A stretch of 64,000 nucleotides of DNA, taken from assembly GCF_009908285.1 (NCBI RefSeq), contig NZ_JAAARM010000024.1, forward strand, positions 41,162 to 105,161. The letters run 5' to 3'. The position numbers and the translations under genes were made by a program. Of this stretch, positions 26,138 through 35,547 are shown piece after piece. Positions within the stretch are counted from its first letter, which is position 1. Every line of letters begins with the position of its first letter. This DNA comes from Pseudomonas sp. Fl4BN1 (GTDB lineage Bacteria; Pseudomonadota; Gammaproteobacteria; Pseudomonadales; Pseudomonadaceae). The notes under the pieces were generated by a model. That model did not search any database and had not been told where the DNA came from. It saw only the letters and a list, made by a program, of their open reading frames with translations.

Positions 26138-27333
26138 GCCTGATGCTCGAGCAAAGCGCCAGCCAGTTGCTGCACGAAGCCTTTATCAGCCTGCGCACCT
26201 TGGGCAAACGCTCGATCCTGGCCCTGTTGGGGATCGTCATCGGCAGTTCATCGGTAGTGGCCTTGATCAATATCGGCCACAACGCCGCCGAAGATGCCGC
26301 GGCGATTTTCCAGGACATGGGCACCGATACCCTGGCGGTGCAGTTCCCCGACTCATCAGGGAACCGCACACCCATGCCGGCGACCCTGGATATCCAGCAA
26401 CTGCACAGCGCCTTGCCCTCGCTCCTGCACATCGCGCCCGTGGCCCTGTTCAGCGGGCCGGTGGTTTACCAGGGCCTAACCACCAATGCCAATCTGGTGG
26501 GCAGCACCGCGTCCCTGGCGGAGGCCATGCGCCTGCAATTGCAGGAGGGGCGTTTTCTTTCGCAATTCGACGCCGGTGAAACCTACGCGGTGGTCGGTGC
26601 ACAGGTCGCCCAAGCCCTGAGCAAACCCCATGCGCCACTGCGCCTGGGGGACCGAATCCGCATCAACGACTACCTGTTCCAGGTCATTGGCATCCTGCGC
26701 AGCCAGCCCGCTGCGGTACTGATCCCGGTGCAGACCAACGAATCCCTGTTCATCCCGCTGGAAGGCATGCGGCGCATTTCCAGCAGCCCGCAGATCAGCA
26801 ACCTGATCGCCCGCACCACGCAGGCCCAGGACATGAATCAGCTGGCCACGGCACTGTCTGAAACGTTGAAGAAACAGCTGCCGGGGCGCGAGGTCGAGGT
26901 GCAGATCCCGCAAAAGATCATCGATGGCATGACCCGGCAAAGCCGCACCTTTGGTTACTTGTTGATGGCCCTGGGCGGCATCTCGCTGGTCGGCGGCGGT
27001 GTCGGGGTGATGAACGTGATGCTGATGAACGTCTCGGAGCGCCGCCGGGAGATCGGCATCCGCATGGCCCTGGGGGCTCGACGCCGGGATATCCGCAATC
27101 TGTTCCTGCTTGAAGCGGTGACCCTGACCGCGGTCGGCGCCCTCTCCGGGGCCGTGCTTGGCCTGAGCGCCGCCTACCTCTATGCCCGCGTTTCAGGCTG
27201 GGTATTTTCCCTGGCCTCCGCGTCCTTGCCCCTGGGGATCGGCAGCACCTTGTTGATCGGGCTGTTCTTCGGCCTGTATCCGGCGATCTCGGCCTCGCGC
27301 CTGCAACCGGTGGAGGCGCTGCGCGATGATTAA
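26134..27333 (+). CDS. MacB-type ABC permease
   Basis: 399 residues. One N-terminal membrane helix (ILALLGIVIGSSSVVALINI) is followed by a periplasmic MacB-PCD domain of about 230 residues and three C-terminal helices with the FtsX signature (GVGVMNVMLMNVSERRREIG, MALGARRRDI). The family moves substrates from the periplasm through a TolC channel. It overlaps the ATPase gene by four bases and the TolC gene by eight. Confidence 0.92.
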   Translation: MSLMLEQSASQLLHEAFISLRTLGKRSILALLGIVIGSSSVVALINIGHNAAEDAAAIFQDMGTDTLAVQFPDSSGNRTPMPATLDIQQLHSALPSLLHIAPVALFSGPVVYQGLTTNANLVGSTASLAEAMRLQLQEGRFLSQFDAGETYAVVGAQVAQALSKPHAPLRLGDRIRINDYLFQVIGILRSQPAAVLIPVQTNESLFIPLEGMRRISSSPQISNLIARTTQAQDMNQLATALSETLKKQLPGREVEVQIPQKIIDGMTRQSRTFGYLLMALGGISLVGGGVGVMNVMLMNVSERRREIGIRMALGARRRDIRNLFLLEAVTLTAVGALSGAVLGLSAAYLYARVSGWVFSLASASLPLGIGSTLLIGLFFGLYPAISASRLQPVEALRDD

Positions 27334-28825
27334 CCAGCCACGCGCCGCGTTCTTGCTGTTGTGCCTGCTCAGCGCCGTGGGCCAGGCCCAAGCGCAGGAC
27401 ATGAACGTGGCCCGCCAAGCCTCGGCCCCGAGCATGCGCAGCACCTATGAGCGCAGCGCCCTGCTCAGCCAACAGCAGGCCAGCCTGACCCTGGGCGACG
27501 CGGTCTACCTGGGGTTGCGCAACAACCGCGGGATTCGCAGCGCCTACCTGCAGCGGGTCGCACAGAAGTTCGACCTGCGGGTCTCCGAGGACGCGTTCAA
27601 TCCCAAGCTGGTGCTCAACGGTGCCTATCAAGCCAACAAGGGCAGCGATGACGGTGCGCGCAAGGCGACCTTGAGTCCCACCTCAAGCCTGCTCGGCGAG
27701 TACGGTACCCGCCTGAACCTGGCCTGGCGGCAGGAGCTGAACAATGCCAATCGTGCCGGCTACTACCGCCGCGACGGCCTGGACCTGGCTATTATCCAGC
27801 CGCTGCTCAAGGGCGCCGGCTGGGACGTCACCACCGCCCCGCTGCGCCTGGCGCGGATCAACGAGCAAGCCTATCGCCTCAACCTCAAGGCCAACGTGGC
27901 GCAAACCATCACCGACATCATTGGCGCCTACCGCGAGCTGCTGCGGGGCCAGGAGCAACTGACGATCGTCGAGGATGCGCTCAAGCGCGCCAATGCCCTG
28001 CTTGAGGTGAACAAGGCCCTGATCGGTGCCGGGCGCATGGCGGAATTCGAGATTGTGCAGACCGAGGCCGACATCGCCAGCCAGGAGCTGGGGGTCGAGG
28101 AAGCGCGTAATCAAGTGGACATCAATCGCCTGACCCTGCTGCGCCTGCTGGCGCTGGACCTGTCCACGCGAATTCGCGCCAGCGATGGCCTTGAGGCGAC
28201 TCGGATCAGCATTGACCAGCAGCAGGCGCTGCACCTGGCCAAGGCTCAGCAACCGAACTACCTGGCGACGCTGCTGGGCAGCCAGCAGGCCGACCTGAAC
28301 CTGGTGATCGCCAAGGACCAGAGCCGTTGGGATGTGTCGCTGGTGGCCGGGGCCAATCAGGTGCGCAACCGCTACGACAACGACGGCGGCAATGGCACGG
28401 GACGGACCTGGGACAGCTACGCCGGAGTCCAGGTACAGATCCCCATTGGTGACCTCAGCACACGCCAGGCAGAAGTCCATGCCCGGGTCGATGTGGAGAA
28501 CCAGGAACTGGTCCTGGCCGACGCCCGCCAGGCCCTGGAACGCAGCGTCAACGATGTGGTGCGAGACCTCGGCACCCGCTGGCGGCAATACGAAATATCC
28601 CAGCGCGCGGTGGAGCTGTCCAAGCGCAAACTGGCCATCGAGCGGGAGAAACTCAGCGCCGGACGCTCCAGCAACTTTCAGGTGCTGAGCTACGAAAGCG
28701 ATTTGCGCGGTAGCGAAAATGCTCGCCTCAATGCCCTGATTGCCTACCTCAACGCCCAGAGCCAACTGGATCTGACTTTGGGCACCACCTTGGAGACCTG
28801 GGACATTGCGCTCAATGACTACTGA
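27326..28825 (+). CDS. TolC-family outer-membrane efflux protein
   Basis: 499 residues with signal peptide ending GQAQAQ. The long helical repeats of TolC are visible: the LGDAVYLGLRNNRGIRSAYL region, then VEEARNQVDINRLTLLRLLAL, and in the second half the matching EVHARVDVENQELVLADAR region. Beta-strand segments lie between. It should form the channel for the neighbouring ABC pump. It overlaps the permease and the adaptor genes. Confidence 0.88.
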   Translation: MINQPRAAFLLLCLLSAVGQAQAQDMNVARQASAPSMRSTYERSALLSQQQASLTLGDAVYLGLRNNRGIRSAYLQRVAQKFDLRVSEDAFNPKLVLNGAYQANKGSDDGARKATLSPTSSLLGEYGTRLNLAWRQELNNANRAGYYRRDGLDLAIIQPLLKGAGWDVTTAPLRLARINEQAYRLNLKANVAQTITDIIGAYRELLRGQEQLTIVEDALKRANALLEVNKALIGAGRMAEFEIVQTEADIASQELGVEEARNQVDINRLTLLRLLALDLSTRIRASDGLEATRISIDQQQALHLAKAQQPNYLATLLGSQQADLNLVIAKDQSRWDVSLVAGANQVRNRYDNDGGNGTGRTWDSYAGVQVQIPIGDLSTRQAEVHARVDVENQELVLADARQALERSVNDVVRDLGTRWRQYEISQRAVELSKRKLAIEREKLSAGRSSNFQVLSYESDLRGSENARLNALIAYLNAQSQLDLTLGTTLETWDIALNDY

Positions 28826-30101
28826 TCAACGAACATGGCGCAAGCGTGGCCTGCAAGGTGGCGCGGTGGTGTTGGTGCTGGCCTTGGCCGGCGCCGGCCT
28901 GGTCGGCTACCGCGCCCCGGCCGGTCCTGCAGCCGAGCAAGGCCGTTGGATCGAAGTCAGCAGCGCGCCGCTGATTCATCAGATCGGCCTGGTGGGCAAG
29001 ATTGAACCGCAAGCCACCATCAGCCTGACGGCGCCCTTCGATGGCAATGTCCTGACCACCCTGGTGGAACAGGGCCAACGGGTCGAGGCCGGCCAGACCT
29101 TGTTGAAGATGGACCCCAGCCTGATCGAAATCCAGCTGCGCGAAGCCTTGTCGACCCAGCTCAAGGCCCGTCGTGCGGTGCAGGAACTGCAGGACTGGAA
29201 CAACAGCACCCAAGTCACCCGGGCGCGCCGCACCCTGCGCACCTCACAAATGACGGTGAGCAACTCCGAGCGCAAGCTCAGCGAAAGCCAGAACCTGTTT
29301 GCCCGCGGCATCATTCCCCGTAATGAACTGGATGACCTGACCCAACTGCTGCAGACCCAGCGCCTGGACCTGACCGCGGCCCAGGGCGAACTGCAACAGG
29401 CGCTGGATCAGGGCAAGGGCGAATACCGGCAGATCGCCGACATGGAACTGACCAATGCCACGGTCAAGTACCAAGCACTGCGCAATCTCCTGGCCGGCAA
29501 GGACCTTACGGCACCGTTTGCCGGGATCGTGGTCCCGGCGCCGGGCATCAACCTGGCGCAACTCGCTTCGGCCGCCACTCCGGGCCCGGTGCAGGCCGGC
29601 AGCAAGGTTGGTCAGGGCCAGGCGTTGTTCGGCCTGGCCAACATCGAACAATTGAAGATCGTCAGCAAGGTCTCGGAGCTGGATATCAACCAGTTGCACC
29701 AGGGCCAGAGTGTGGAAATCCTCGGGGACGGCTTTGATGGCGAACGCCTCAGTGGCCAGGTAGAGATCGTCAGCAGCCTGGCCCTGCCGGGCGATGCCAG
29801 TGGTGGCAGCGCGCAGTTCCCGATCACCCTGTCGATCCCCAAGCTCAACCGTGAACAACTGCAGCGCGTACGCCTGGGGATGAGTGCGCGCTTGACCATC
29901 ATCACCTACCGCAACGATCAGGCGATCGTGCTGCCGCCAACGGCGATCCAGCACGGGGCAGACGGCCTGAGCGTGGAATACCGGGCCTCCGCCGATCAAC
30001 CGGCAAAACGCCTGCCGGTGAGCGTCGGTCAATCGACGGCGCAAGGTGTCGAAGTGTTCGGCCTGCCGCCGGGCCAGGTGCGCCTCCCTGGCGCCCCGTG
30101 A
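28815..30101 (+). CDS. HlyD/MacA-type periplasmic adaptor protein
   Basis: 428 residues from the ATG at 28815; a TTG three codons earlier is less likely. It has one N-terminal membrane helix (GGAVVLVLALAGAGLVGYRA), a lipoyl domain half (GKIEPQATISLTAPFDGNVL), a helical hairpin of about 120 residues, the second lipoyl half (LTAPFAGIVVPAPGINLAQL), and barrel domains (VSELDINQLHQGQSVEILGD). It joins permease and TolC protein. The order ATPase-permease-TolC-adaptor, with all genes overlapping, makes one tightly coupled operon. Confidence 0.88.
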   Translation: MTTDQRTWRKRGLQGGAVVLVLALAGAGLVGYRAPAGPAAEQGRWIEVSSAPLIHQIGLVGKIEPQATISLTAPFDGNVLTTLVEQGQRVEAGQTLLKMDPSLIEIQLREALSTQLKARRAVQELQDWNNSTQVTRARRTLRTSQMTVSNSERKLSESQNLFARGIIPRNELDDLTQLLQTQRLDLTAAQGELQQALDQGKGEYRQIADMELTNATVKYQALRNLLAGKDLTAPFAGIVVPAPGINLAQLASAATPGPVQAGSKVGQGQALFGLANIEQLKIVSKVSELDINQLHQGQSVEILGDGFDGERLSGQVEIVSSLALPGDASGGSAQFPITLSIPKLNREQLQRVRLGMSARLTIITYRNDQAIVLPPTAIQHGADGLSVEYRASADQPAKRLPVSVGQSTAQGVEVFGLPPGQVRLPGAP

Positions 30102-30144
30102 AACTCCAACCTCACAACAGCGCCGACACGCCGGCGGTCTTTTT

Positions 30145-30226
30145 GTAGGAGCCGGCTTGCCGGCGAAGAGGCCCGCAAGATCTGCAGCGCCCTTGCTGAC
30201 GCCTTCGCTGGCAAGCCAGCTCCTAC
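30145..30226. repeat. REPIN (inverted REP pair)
   Basis: 82-bp unit: GTAGGAGCCGGCTTGCCGGC at the left and the inverted GCCAGCTCCTAC end at the right, with a unique middle. It fills the gap between the convergent adaptor and acyl-CoA ligase genes, a common REPIN site where it may act as a terminator or mRNA stabiliser. Confidence 0.9.
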
Positions 30227-30249
30227 GGTGGTGTTGGCCGTTCAGCGGC

Positions 30250-31953
30250 TCAGCGCAATGCCCGGCGCAGGACCTTGCCAACTGTGGTCTTGGGCAGCTC
30301 TTCGGTGCGGAACTCGACGTAGCGCGGCACCTTGTAGCCGGTGAGGTATTCCCGGCAGTGAGCCAGCAACTGATCCTGGGTCAGGTTCGGGTCCTTGCGC
30401 ACCACGAAGATCTTCACTTTCTCGCCGGTCACTTGATCCTCGACGCCAATCGCCGCGACCTCCGCCACCCCCGGGTGCAAGGCCACCACGTCCTCGATCT
30501 CGTTGGGGTACACGTTGAAGCCAGACACCAGGATCATGTCCTTCTTGCGGTCCACCAGGCGGATGAAGCCCTGCTCGTTCATCACCCCGATATCGCCGGT
30601 GGACAACCAGCCATGGCGGTCCAGGACCTTGGCGGTTTCTTCCGGACGCTGCCAGTAGCCCTTCATCACCTGGGGCCCACGGACCTGCAACTCGCCCTCC
30701 TCACCGATCTCGGCCAACTGGCCGTCCTCACGCATGAAACGCACCCAGGTCGACGGCAGCGGCACGCCGATGGTCCCGGTAAAGTCGCCCTCGCGCATGC
30801 GCGCAATGTCGATCGGGCTGATGCTCACCACTGGCGAACATTCAGTCAGGCCGTAGCCCTCGATGATCGGCACCCCGGTGACTTCCTTCCAACGTCGGGC
30901 CACCGCGGTGTGGGTGGCCATGCCGCCGGCAATCGCCAGTTTCAGGTCGGAGAAATCCCGGCCGCGAAACGCTTCGTTCTCCAGCAAGCCGTTGAACAGG
31001 GTGTTGACCCCGACGATGCCGCTGAACTTTTCCTTGCGCAGAATCATCTGCACCCGCTTCACGTCCCGGGGGTTGGCGATGAGGATGTTGCGCCCGCCCA
31101 GGCACATGAACATCAGGCAGTTCACCGTCAGCGACAGCACGTGGTACAGCGGCAGCAGGGTGACGTTGGTTTCCTGTTGGTTCTCGTCCAGTTGATCGCC
31201 GACCCAGGCCTTGGCCTGCATCAGGTTGGCGAGAATATTACGGTGGGTGAGCATCGCGCCCTTGGCATCGCCGGTGGTGCCGCCGGTGTATTGCAGGAAG
31301 GCGATGTCGTCCTGCTGCAGGTCAACCGGCCGATGTTCCAGGCGCGCGGCCTGCTTCATCATCGCCGGATAGCGGATGGACCCGGGCAGGTTGAACGCGG
31401 GTATCTGCTTTTGCACATGGCGCAGGACGAAGTTCAGCGCCGCGCCCTTGAAGGTGCCCACCAGGTCGCCGATCGAGGCCACCACGATGTGCTTCAGTTT
31501 GCTGCCCGGCATCGCCTGTTCCAGGGTGTGGGCAAAATTCTCGAAGATCACCACGGTCTCGGCGCCGCTGTCCTTGAGCAGGTGCCGAAGTTCGTGGGCC
31601 GTGTACAGCGGGTTGACGTTGACCACCACCGCCCCCACCAGCAGGGTGCCGAACAGGCAGATCGGGTACTGCAGGCTGTTGGGCATCATCAACGCCACCC
31701 GGTCGCCCTTCTTTACCCCTTTCGCTTGCAGCCAGGCGGCGAAGGCGAACACGCGTTTCTCCCACTGGTCGTAGCCCATCTCGGTGCCGATGCTCACATA
31801 GGCCACCCGCTGGCGGTACTTGTCCACGTGTTCAAGGAACACCTCGCGCAGCGACGGATAGCGGTCGATGTCGGCTTCGATATCGCTGGGCACCCCCGGC
31901 AGGTAAGCGTTCAACCAGATACGCTCGGCAGGTTGCAGGCTCACGACACTCAT
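30250..31953 (-). CDS. Long-chain acyl-CoA ligase (FadD-like)
   Basis: 567 residues from the ATG at 31953, with AGGAG upstream. ANL-family motifs: P-loop YTGGTTGDAKGA (~214), GYGLTECSPVVS (~365), TGDIGVMNEQGF and the hinge DRKKDMILVSGFNVYP, and the C-terminal lysine in LPKTTVGKVLRRAL. It forms fatty acyl-CoA via acyl-AMP. As the most downstream gene of the cluster with thiolase, hydratase and reductase, it activates acids arising from alkanes or esters for beta-oxidation. Confidence 0.92.
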   Translation of the reverse strand: MSVVSLQPAERIWLNAYLPGVPSDIEADIDRYPSLREVFLEHVDKYRQRVAYVSIGTEMGYDQWEKRVFAFAAWLQAKGVKKGDRVALMMPNSLQYPICLFGTLLVGAVVVNVNPLYTAHELRHLLKDSGAETVVIFENFAHTLEQAMPGSKLKHIVVASIGDLVGTFKGAALNFVLRHVQKQIPAFNLPGSIRYPAMMKQAARLEHRPVDLQQDDIAFLQYTGGTTGDAKGAMLTHRNILANLMQAKAWVGDQLDENQQETNVTLLPLYHVLSLTVNCLMFMCLGGRNILIANPRDVKRVQMILRKEKFSGIVGVNTLFNGLLENEAFRGRDFSDLKLAIAGGMATHTAVARRWKEVTGVPIIEGYGLTECSPVVSISPIDIARMREGDFTGTIGVPLPSTWVRFMREDGQLAEIGEEGELQVRGPQVMKGYWQRPEETAKVLDRHGWLSTGDIGVMNEQGFIRLVDRKKDMILVSGFNVYPNEIEDVVALHPGVAEVAAIGVEDQVTGEKVKIFVVRKDPNLTQDQLLAHCREYLTGYKVPRYVEFRTEELPKTTVGKVLRRALR

Positions 31954-31972
31954 TGGCAGTCTCCTGGTTATT

Positions 31973-33271
31973 TTATTTTTCGACGATGGCGGTGATGCCC
32001 AGCCCGCCTGCTGCACAGATGGAAATCAGGCCACGGCCGCCGCCTCGTTCATGGATCGCCTTGGCCAGGGTCGCCAGTTGGCGGCCACCGGTCGCGGCGA
32101 AAGGATGACCACAACCCAGGGAGCCGCCGTTGATATTGAGTTTGCTGCGCTCAATGCTCCCCAGCGGCGTCTCCAGCCCGAGTTTCTCGCGGCAATAGTC
32201 GGGGTCTTCCCAGGCCTTGAGGGTGCACAGCACCTGGGCGGCGAAGGCTTCGTGAATCTCGTAGAAGTCGAAATCCTGCAGGCTCAGGCCTTCCCGGGCG
32301 AGCATTCGCGGCACCGCATAGGCCGGCGCCATCAACAAGCCTTCGCTGGCGTCGACAAAATTCACTGCCGCCGTTTCCCCGGTACGCAGGTACGCCAGTA
32401 CCGGCAGGTTGTTGGCCGCCGCCCAGTCTTCGCTGGCCAACAGCACCACCGAGGCGCCATCGGTGAGCGGCGTCGAGTTGCCGGCAGTCAGGGTGCCGCT
32501 GTTGCGGTCGTAGGCCGGGCCCAGGCCGGCGAGTTTCTCCAGGCTGGCATCGGCCCGCAGGTTGTTGTCACGCTTGAGGCCGCGGTACGGGGTGATCAGG
32601 TCATCGAAGAACCCCCGTTGGTAAGCGGCGTGCAGTTGCTGGTGGCTGGTCAGGGTCAGTTCGTCCTGGGCCAGGCGCTTGATCTGCCAACGCTTGGCCA
32701 TTTCTTCACAGTGCTCACCCATGGACAGGCCGGTGCGCGGCTCGCCATTGCGCGGCAACAGCGGCTTGAACAACATGCCCGGCCGAACCTTCAGCAGGCT
32801 GCGCAGTTTGTTGCCGGTGCCCTTGGCCCGATTGGCCTGGAGCAAGGTGCGACGCAGGCCCTCGTTGATCCCGATGGGCGCGTCGGAAGTGGTGTCGGCA
32901 CCGCCGGCGATGCCGACTTCGATCTGCCCCAGGGCGATCTTGTTGGCCACCAGCAGCGCCGCCTCAAGTCCGGTGCCGCAGGCTTGCTGCACATCGTAGG
33001 CCGGGGTTTGCGGCGACAACGTGGTGGACAGCAGGCTTTCCCGAGCCAGGTTGAAATCACGGGAATGCTTGATCACCGCCCCCGCGGCGAACTCGCCCAA
33101 GCGCTGGCCCGAGAGGCCGAAGCGGTCCACCAGGCCCTGCAATGCGGCCACCAGCAGATCCTGGTTGCTGTCATTGGCATACACCGTATTGGAGCGGGCA
33201 AACGGAATCCGATTGCCGCCGATGATTGCCACCCGACGCACCGGCGCCGGATTGAAACTGTACTCAGTCAT
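31973..33271 (-). CDS. Acetyl-CoA acyltransferase (thiolase, FadI-like)
   Basis: 432 residues from the ATG at 33271. Active-site cysteine in QQACGTGLEAAL (~93), the NEAFA-type motif as EIHEAFAAQ, and the C-terminal NINGGSLGCGHPFAATGGRQ with the second cysteine. The sequence after GNRIPFARSN resembles FadI-type thiolases, which act without being fused to FadB. Its start overlaps the stop of the MaoC gene by one base. Confidence 0.92.
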   Translation of the reverse strand: MTEYSFNPAPVRRVAIIGGNRIPFARSNTVYANDSNQDLLVAALQGLVDRFGLSGQRLGEFAAGAVIKHSRDFNLARESLLSTTLSPQTPAYDVQQACGTGLEAALLVANKIALGQIEVGIAGGADTTSDAPIGINEGLRRTLLQANRAKGTGNKLRSLLKVRPGMLFKPLLPRNGEPRTGLSMGEHCEEMAKRWQIKRLAQDELTLTSHQQLHAAYQRGFFDDLITPYRGLKRDNNLRADASLEKLAGLGPAYDRNSGTLTAGNSTPLTDGASVVLLASEDWAAANNLPVLAYLRTGETAAVNFVDASEGLLMAPAYAVPRMLAREGLSLQDFDFYEIHEAFAAQVLCTLKAWEDPDYCREKLGLETPLGSIERSKLNINGGSLGCGHPFAATGGRQLATLAKAIHERGGGRGLISICAAGGLGITAIVEK

Positions 33272-34161
33272 CACCGAGCTCCCCCGATAAATAGGCCGCG
33301 CATGTGCGGCTTGTCCCCCGCGTTGTTGCGCACTTCGAATGCCTGTTGCTGGTCGACAGGCGGCTGGCTCCACAAGGTCACGGCCGCCGGCAGGAAGATC
33401 GGCAGCTTGAACTCGCAATCCAGCTGCGCTGCGGCCAGCGGGTGCGGCGGTTGCTGCGCCGCCAGCGCCCGGCCCAGGGTCCACAGGCCGTGGGCAATTG
33501 GCCGGCGAAAGCCGAACAGCCGGGCACCGAGCCACGAGGTATGGATCGGATTGAAGTCACCACTGACCTGGGCAAAACGCCGTCCCAGATCGCCCCCCAA
33601 GGTCCAGCGCTGGGTGCGGATCAGGGCCTGCTCATCCAGGTTCAGCGTGCCCTGCCAGGGCTCGCCAATCGGTGCCGCTACCCCGCGCCGCAGGTACAGG
33701 CTGTCACTTTCCCAGACCAGGCTGCCGCCACTGTGGGCCCGGGTGGCAATGGACAGGGCCTGGCCCTTGGGATGCGCCAGCCAATGCTCGGCGAACACCT
33801 CCAGGCGCAGGGCCTGGCCCTGGGCCAATGGCTGGTACTGACGGATGCGGTTGGCCAGGTGCACCATGCCGCTGGCCGGGTAGGCAAAGGTGCGACTGGT
33901 GAGCAGCATCAGGTGCAAGGGAAACGCCAGGGTGTGGGGAAACGACAGCGGCACCCCGTGCTCCCGGCGAAAGCCGCAGGCCTGGGCATAACCGGCAATC
34001 GCCGCCTCCTGCAGCTCCACCGCCGGACGCACCAGGCGCTCCAGCGGCAAGGTCGGCGGCGCCTGCAGCTTGGGCTTGCGCAAGCTGCGGATACCTTCGT
34101 ACAGCAACTGGCCACGGGACGGTGGTGGTTCGATGATGCGTATCGCGCTATCGGCATTCAT
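33271..34161 (-). CDS. MaoC-like dehydratase/enoyl-CoA hydratase
   Basis: 296 residues. The C-terminal half is a hot-dog domain with the hydratase-2 motif: the aspartate/histidine in SGDFNPIHTS and FRRPIAHGLWTL. The N-terminal half is a second, degenerate hot-dog domain. Such proteins hydrate enoyl-CoA in the R configuration. Together with the neighbouring FabG-like reductase this gives the hydration and oxidation steps between FadE and the thiolase. Confidence 0.85.
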   Translation of the reverse strand: MNADSAIRIIEPPPSRGQLLYEGIRSLRKPKLQAPPTLPLERLVRPAVELQEAAIAGYAQACGFRREHGVPLSFPHTLAFPLHLMLLTSRTFAYPASGMVHLANRIRQYQPLAQGQALRLEVFAEHWLAHPKGQALSIATRAHSGGSLVWESDSLYLRRGVAAPIGEPWQGTLNLDEQALIRTQRWTLGGDLGRRFAQVSGDFNPIHTSWLGARLFGFRRPIAHGLWTLGRALAAQQPPHPLAAAQLDCEFKLPIFLPAAVTLWSQPPVDQQQAFEVRNNAGDKPHMRGLFIGGAR

Positions 34162-34164
34162 GGC

Positions 34165-35517
34165 TCAGGCCCCCAGCAGGCTTTGCCCGCAGACGCGGAC
34201 CAGCTGTCCATTGATCCCGCCGGAAGCCGGATGGGCCAGCCAGGCGATGGTTTCCGCCACGTCCACGGCCTGCCCGCCCTGGGACATGGAATTCATCCGC
34301 CGTCCGGCCTCGCGAATCATCAGCGGGATCTTCGCGGTCATCTGGGTTTCGATGAACCCCGGAGCCACACCGTTGACCGTGATCTGCTGGCGCGCCGCCA
34401 AGGGCGCCAGGCTCTGCACCAGGCCGATGACCCCGGCCTTGGAGGTGGCGTAGTTGCTTTGCCCGAGGTTACCGGCAATCCCGGAAATCGACGACACGCA
34501 GACAATCCGTCCTCCCGGGTTCAGCCCCTGCCCTTCCAGCAACGCCTGGCTGAGCAGCAGCGGCGCCTCGAGGTTGACCGCCATGACCTTGCGCCACGCA
34601 GCCTCGGTCATCTTCGCCAGGGTCTTGTCCTGGGTGATCCCGGCGTTGTGCACGACGATATCGAAGGCGCCGTGCTCACCGACGAACTCCAGCAACCGCT
34701 GGCCGGCGCCGGAAGCGCTAATGTCCAGGGCCAGGGCGCTGCCGCCCAGCCCCCCCGCCGCTTGCTGCAGCTCGGCCTCGACCTGGGGAATATCCAGGCA
34801 CACCACCTGGGCGCCCTCCCGGGCCAGGACCTTGGCGATGGCCAGGCCGATACCGCGACAGGCACCGGTGACCAGGGCCCGACGGCCGTGGAGCGGCTGC
34901 GCCCAATCGATGTGCTTGGGCACGTCCACCGGTTCGCCGATACGCACCACCTGGCCCGAGACATAGGCCGAGCGGCGAGACAGGAAGAACCGCAGGCTGC
35001 TGTCCAGTTCCGCTTCGGCGCCGGGCTCGACGTACAGCAACTGCACGGTGATGGCCCGGCGCAATTCCTTGCCCAATGAGCGCACAAAGCCTTCCAGGGC
35101 GCGCTGCGCCACCGCCTGGGCGAGCGCCGTGCAATGCTCCGGCGGCGTGCCCAACACCAGTACCCGACCGTGGGCGGTCAGGCGCCGGACGTTGGCGTGA
35201 AAGAAACGGTACAGCTCATCGAGCTGGGCGATATCGCTCAGCCCGCTGGCATCGAACACCACGCCCTGGACCTTCACCGTGGAAGGTGCAGTGATGCTGG
35301 CGGCCTGCGCGGCCACCGTGTCGGTGGCGGCGAAGATCCGTTGCAGTTCGCCCAACAGACGCCCCTCGGGCGCCGCGGCAAGGATCACCGGGTTGATCAG
35401 GTTGCTGCCCTGGCCCTCGCGGTGGCGTTGCAGCGGCACCGGTTGTGGCAGGCCCGTGCGCTGGGCCAGCCAGCGCCCCCACCCGGAATTGACGAACGAA
35501 AGATAACCATCAGACAT
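34165..35517 (-). CDS. High-molecular-weight FabG-like 3-oxoacyl reductase (SDR)
   Basis: 450 residues in two parts. Residues 1-200 are a degenerate Rossmann-like domain without a clear dinucleotide motif. Residues ~208-450 are a normal FabG domain: TGACRGIGLAIAK, NAGI, serine in VSSISGIAGN, and the catalytic YATSK. This is the plan of FabG4-type reductases that accept CoA esters. It is three bases from the MaoC gene; the pair is conserved in several Proteobacteria and Actinobacteria. Confidence 0.85.
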   Translation of the reverse strand: MSDGYLSFVNSGWGRWLAQRTGLPQPVPLQRHREGQGSNLINPVILAAAPEGRLLGELQRIFAATDTVAAQAASITAPSTVKVQGVVFDASGLSDIAQLDELYRFFHANVRRLTAHGRVLVLGTPPEHCTALAQAVAQRALEGFVRSLGKELRRAITVQLLYVEPGAEAELDSSLRFFLSRRSAYVSGQVVRIGEPVDVPKHIDWAQPLHGRRALVTGACRGIGLAIAKVLAREGAQVVCLDIPQVEAELQQAAGGLGGSALALDISASGAGQRLLEFVGEHGAFDIVVHNAGITQDKTLAKMTEAAWRKVMAVNLEAPLLLSQALLEGQGLNPGGRIVCVSSISGIAGNLGQSNYATSKAGVIGLVQSLAPLAARQQITVNGVAPGFIETQMTAKIPLMIREAGRRMNSMSQGGQAVDVAETIAWLAHPASGGINGQLVRVCGQSLLGA

Positions 35518-35547
35518 AAAGAGATCCCGATCAAAAGCCGTAGAGGG

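Noticed and set aside
30046..33841. Long plus-strand open frames opposite the acyl-CoA ligase and thiolase
   Set aside because: They mirror the codon pattern of the real genes, have low-complexity His/Gln/Arg-rich translations and no ribosome binding site.
34165..35517. Two separate genes for the N- and C-terminal parts of the FabG-like protein
   Set aside because: The frame is continuous, there is no internal start signal, and the two-part plan is known for high-molecular-weight FabG proteins.
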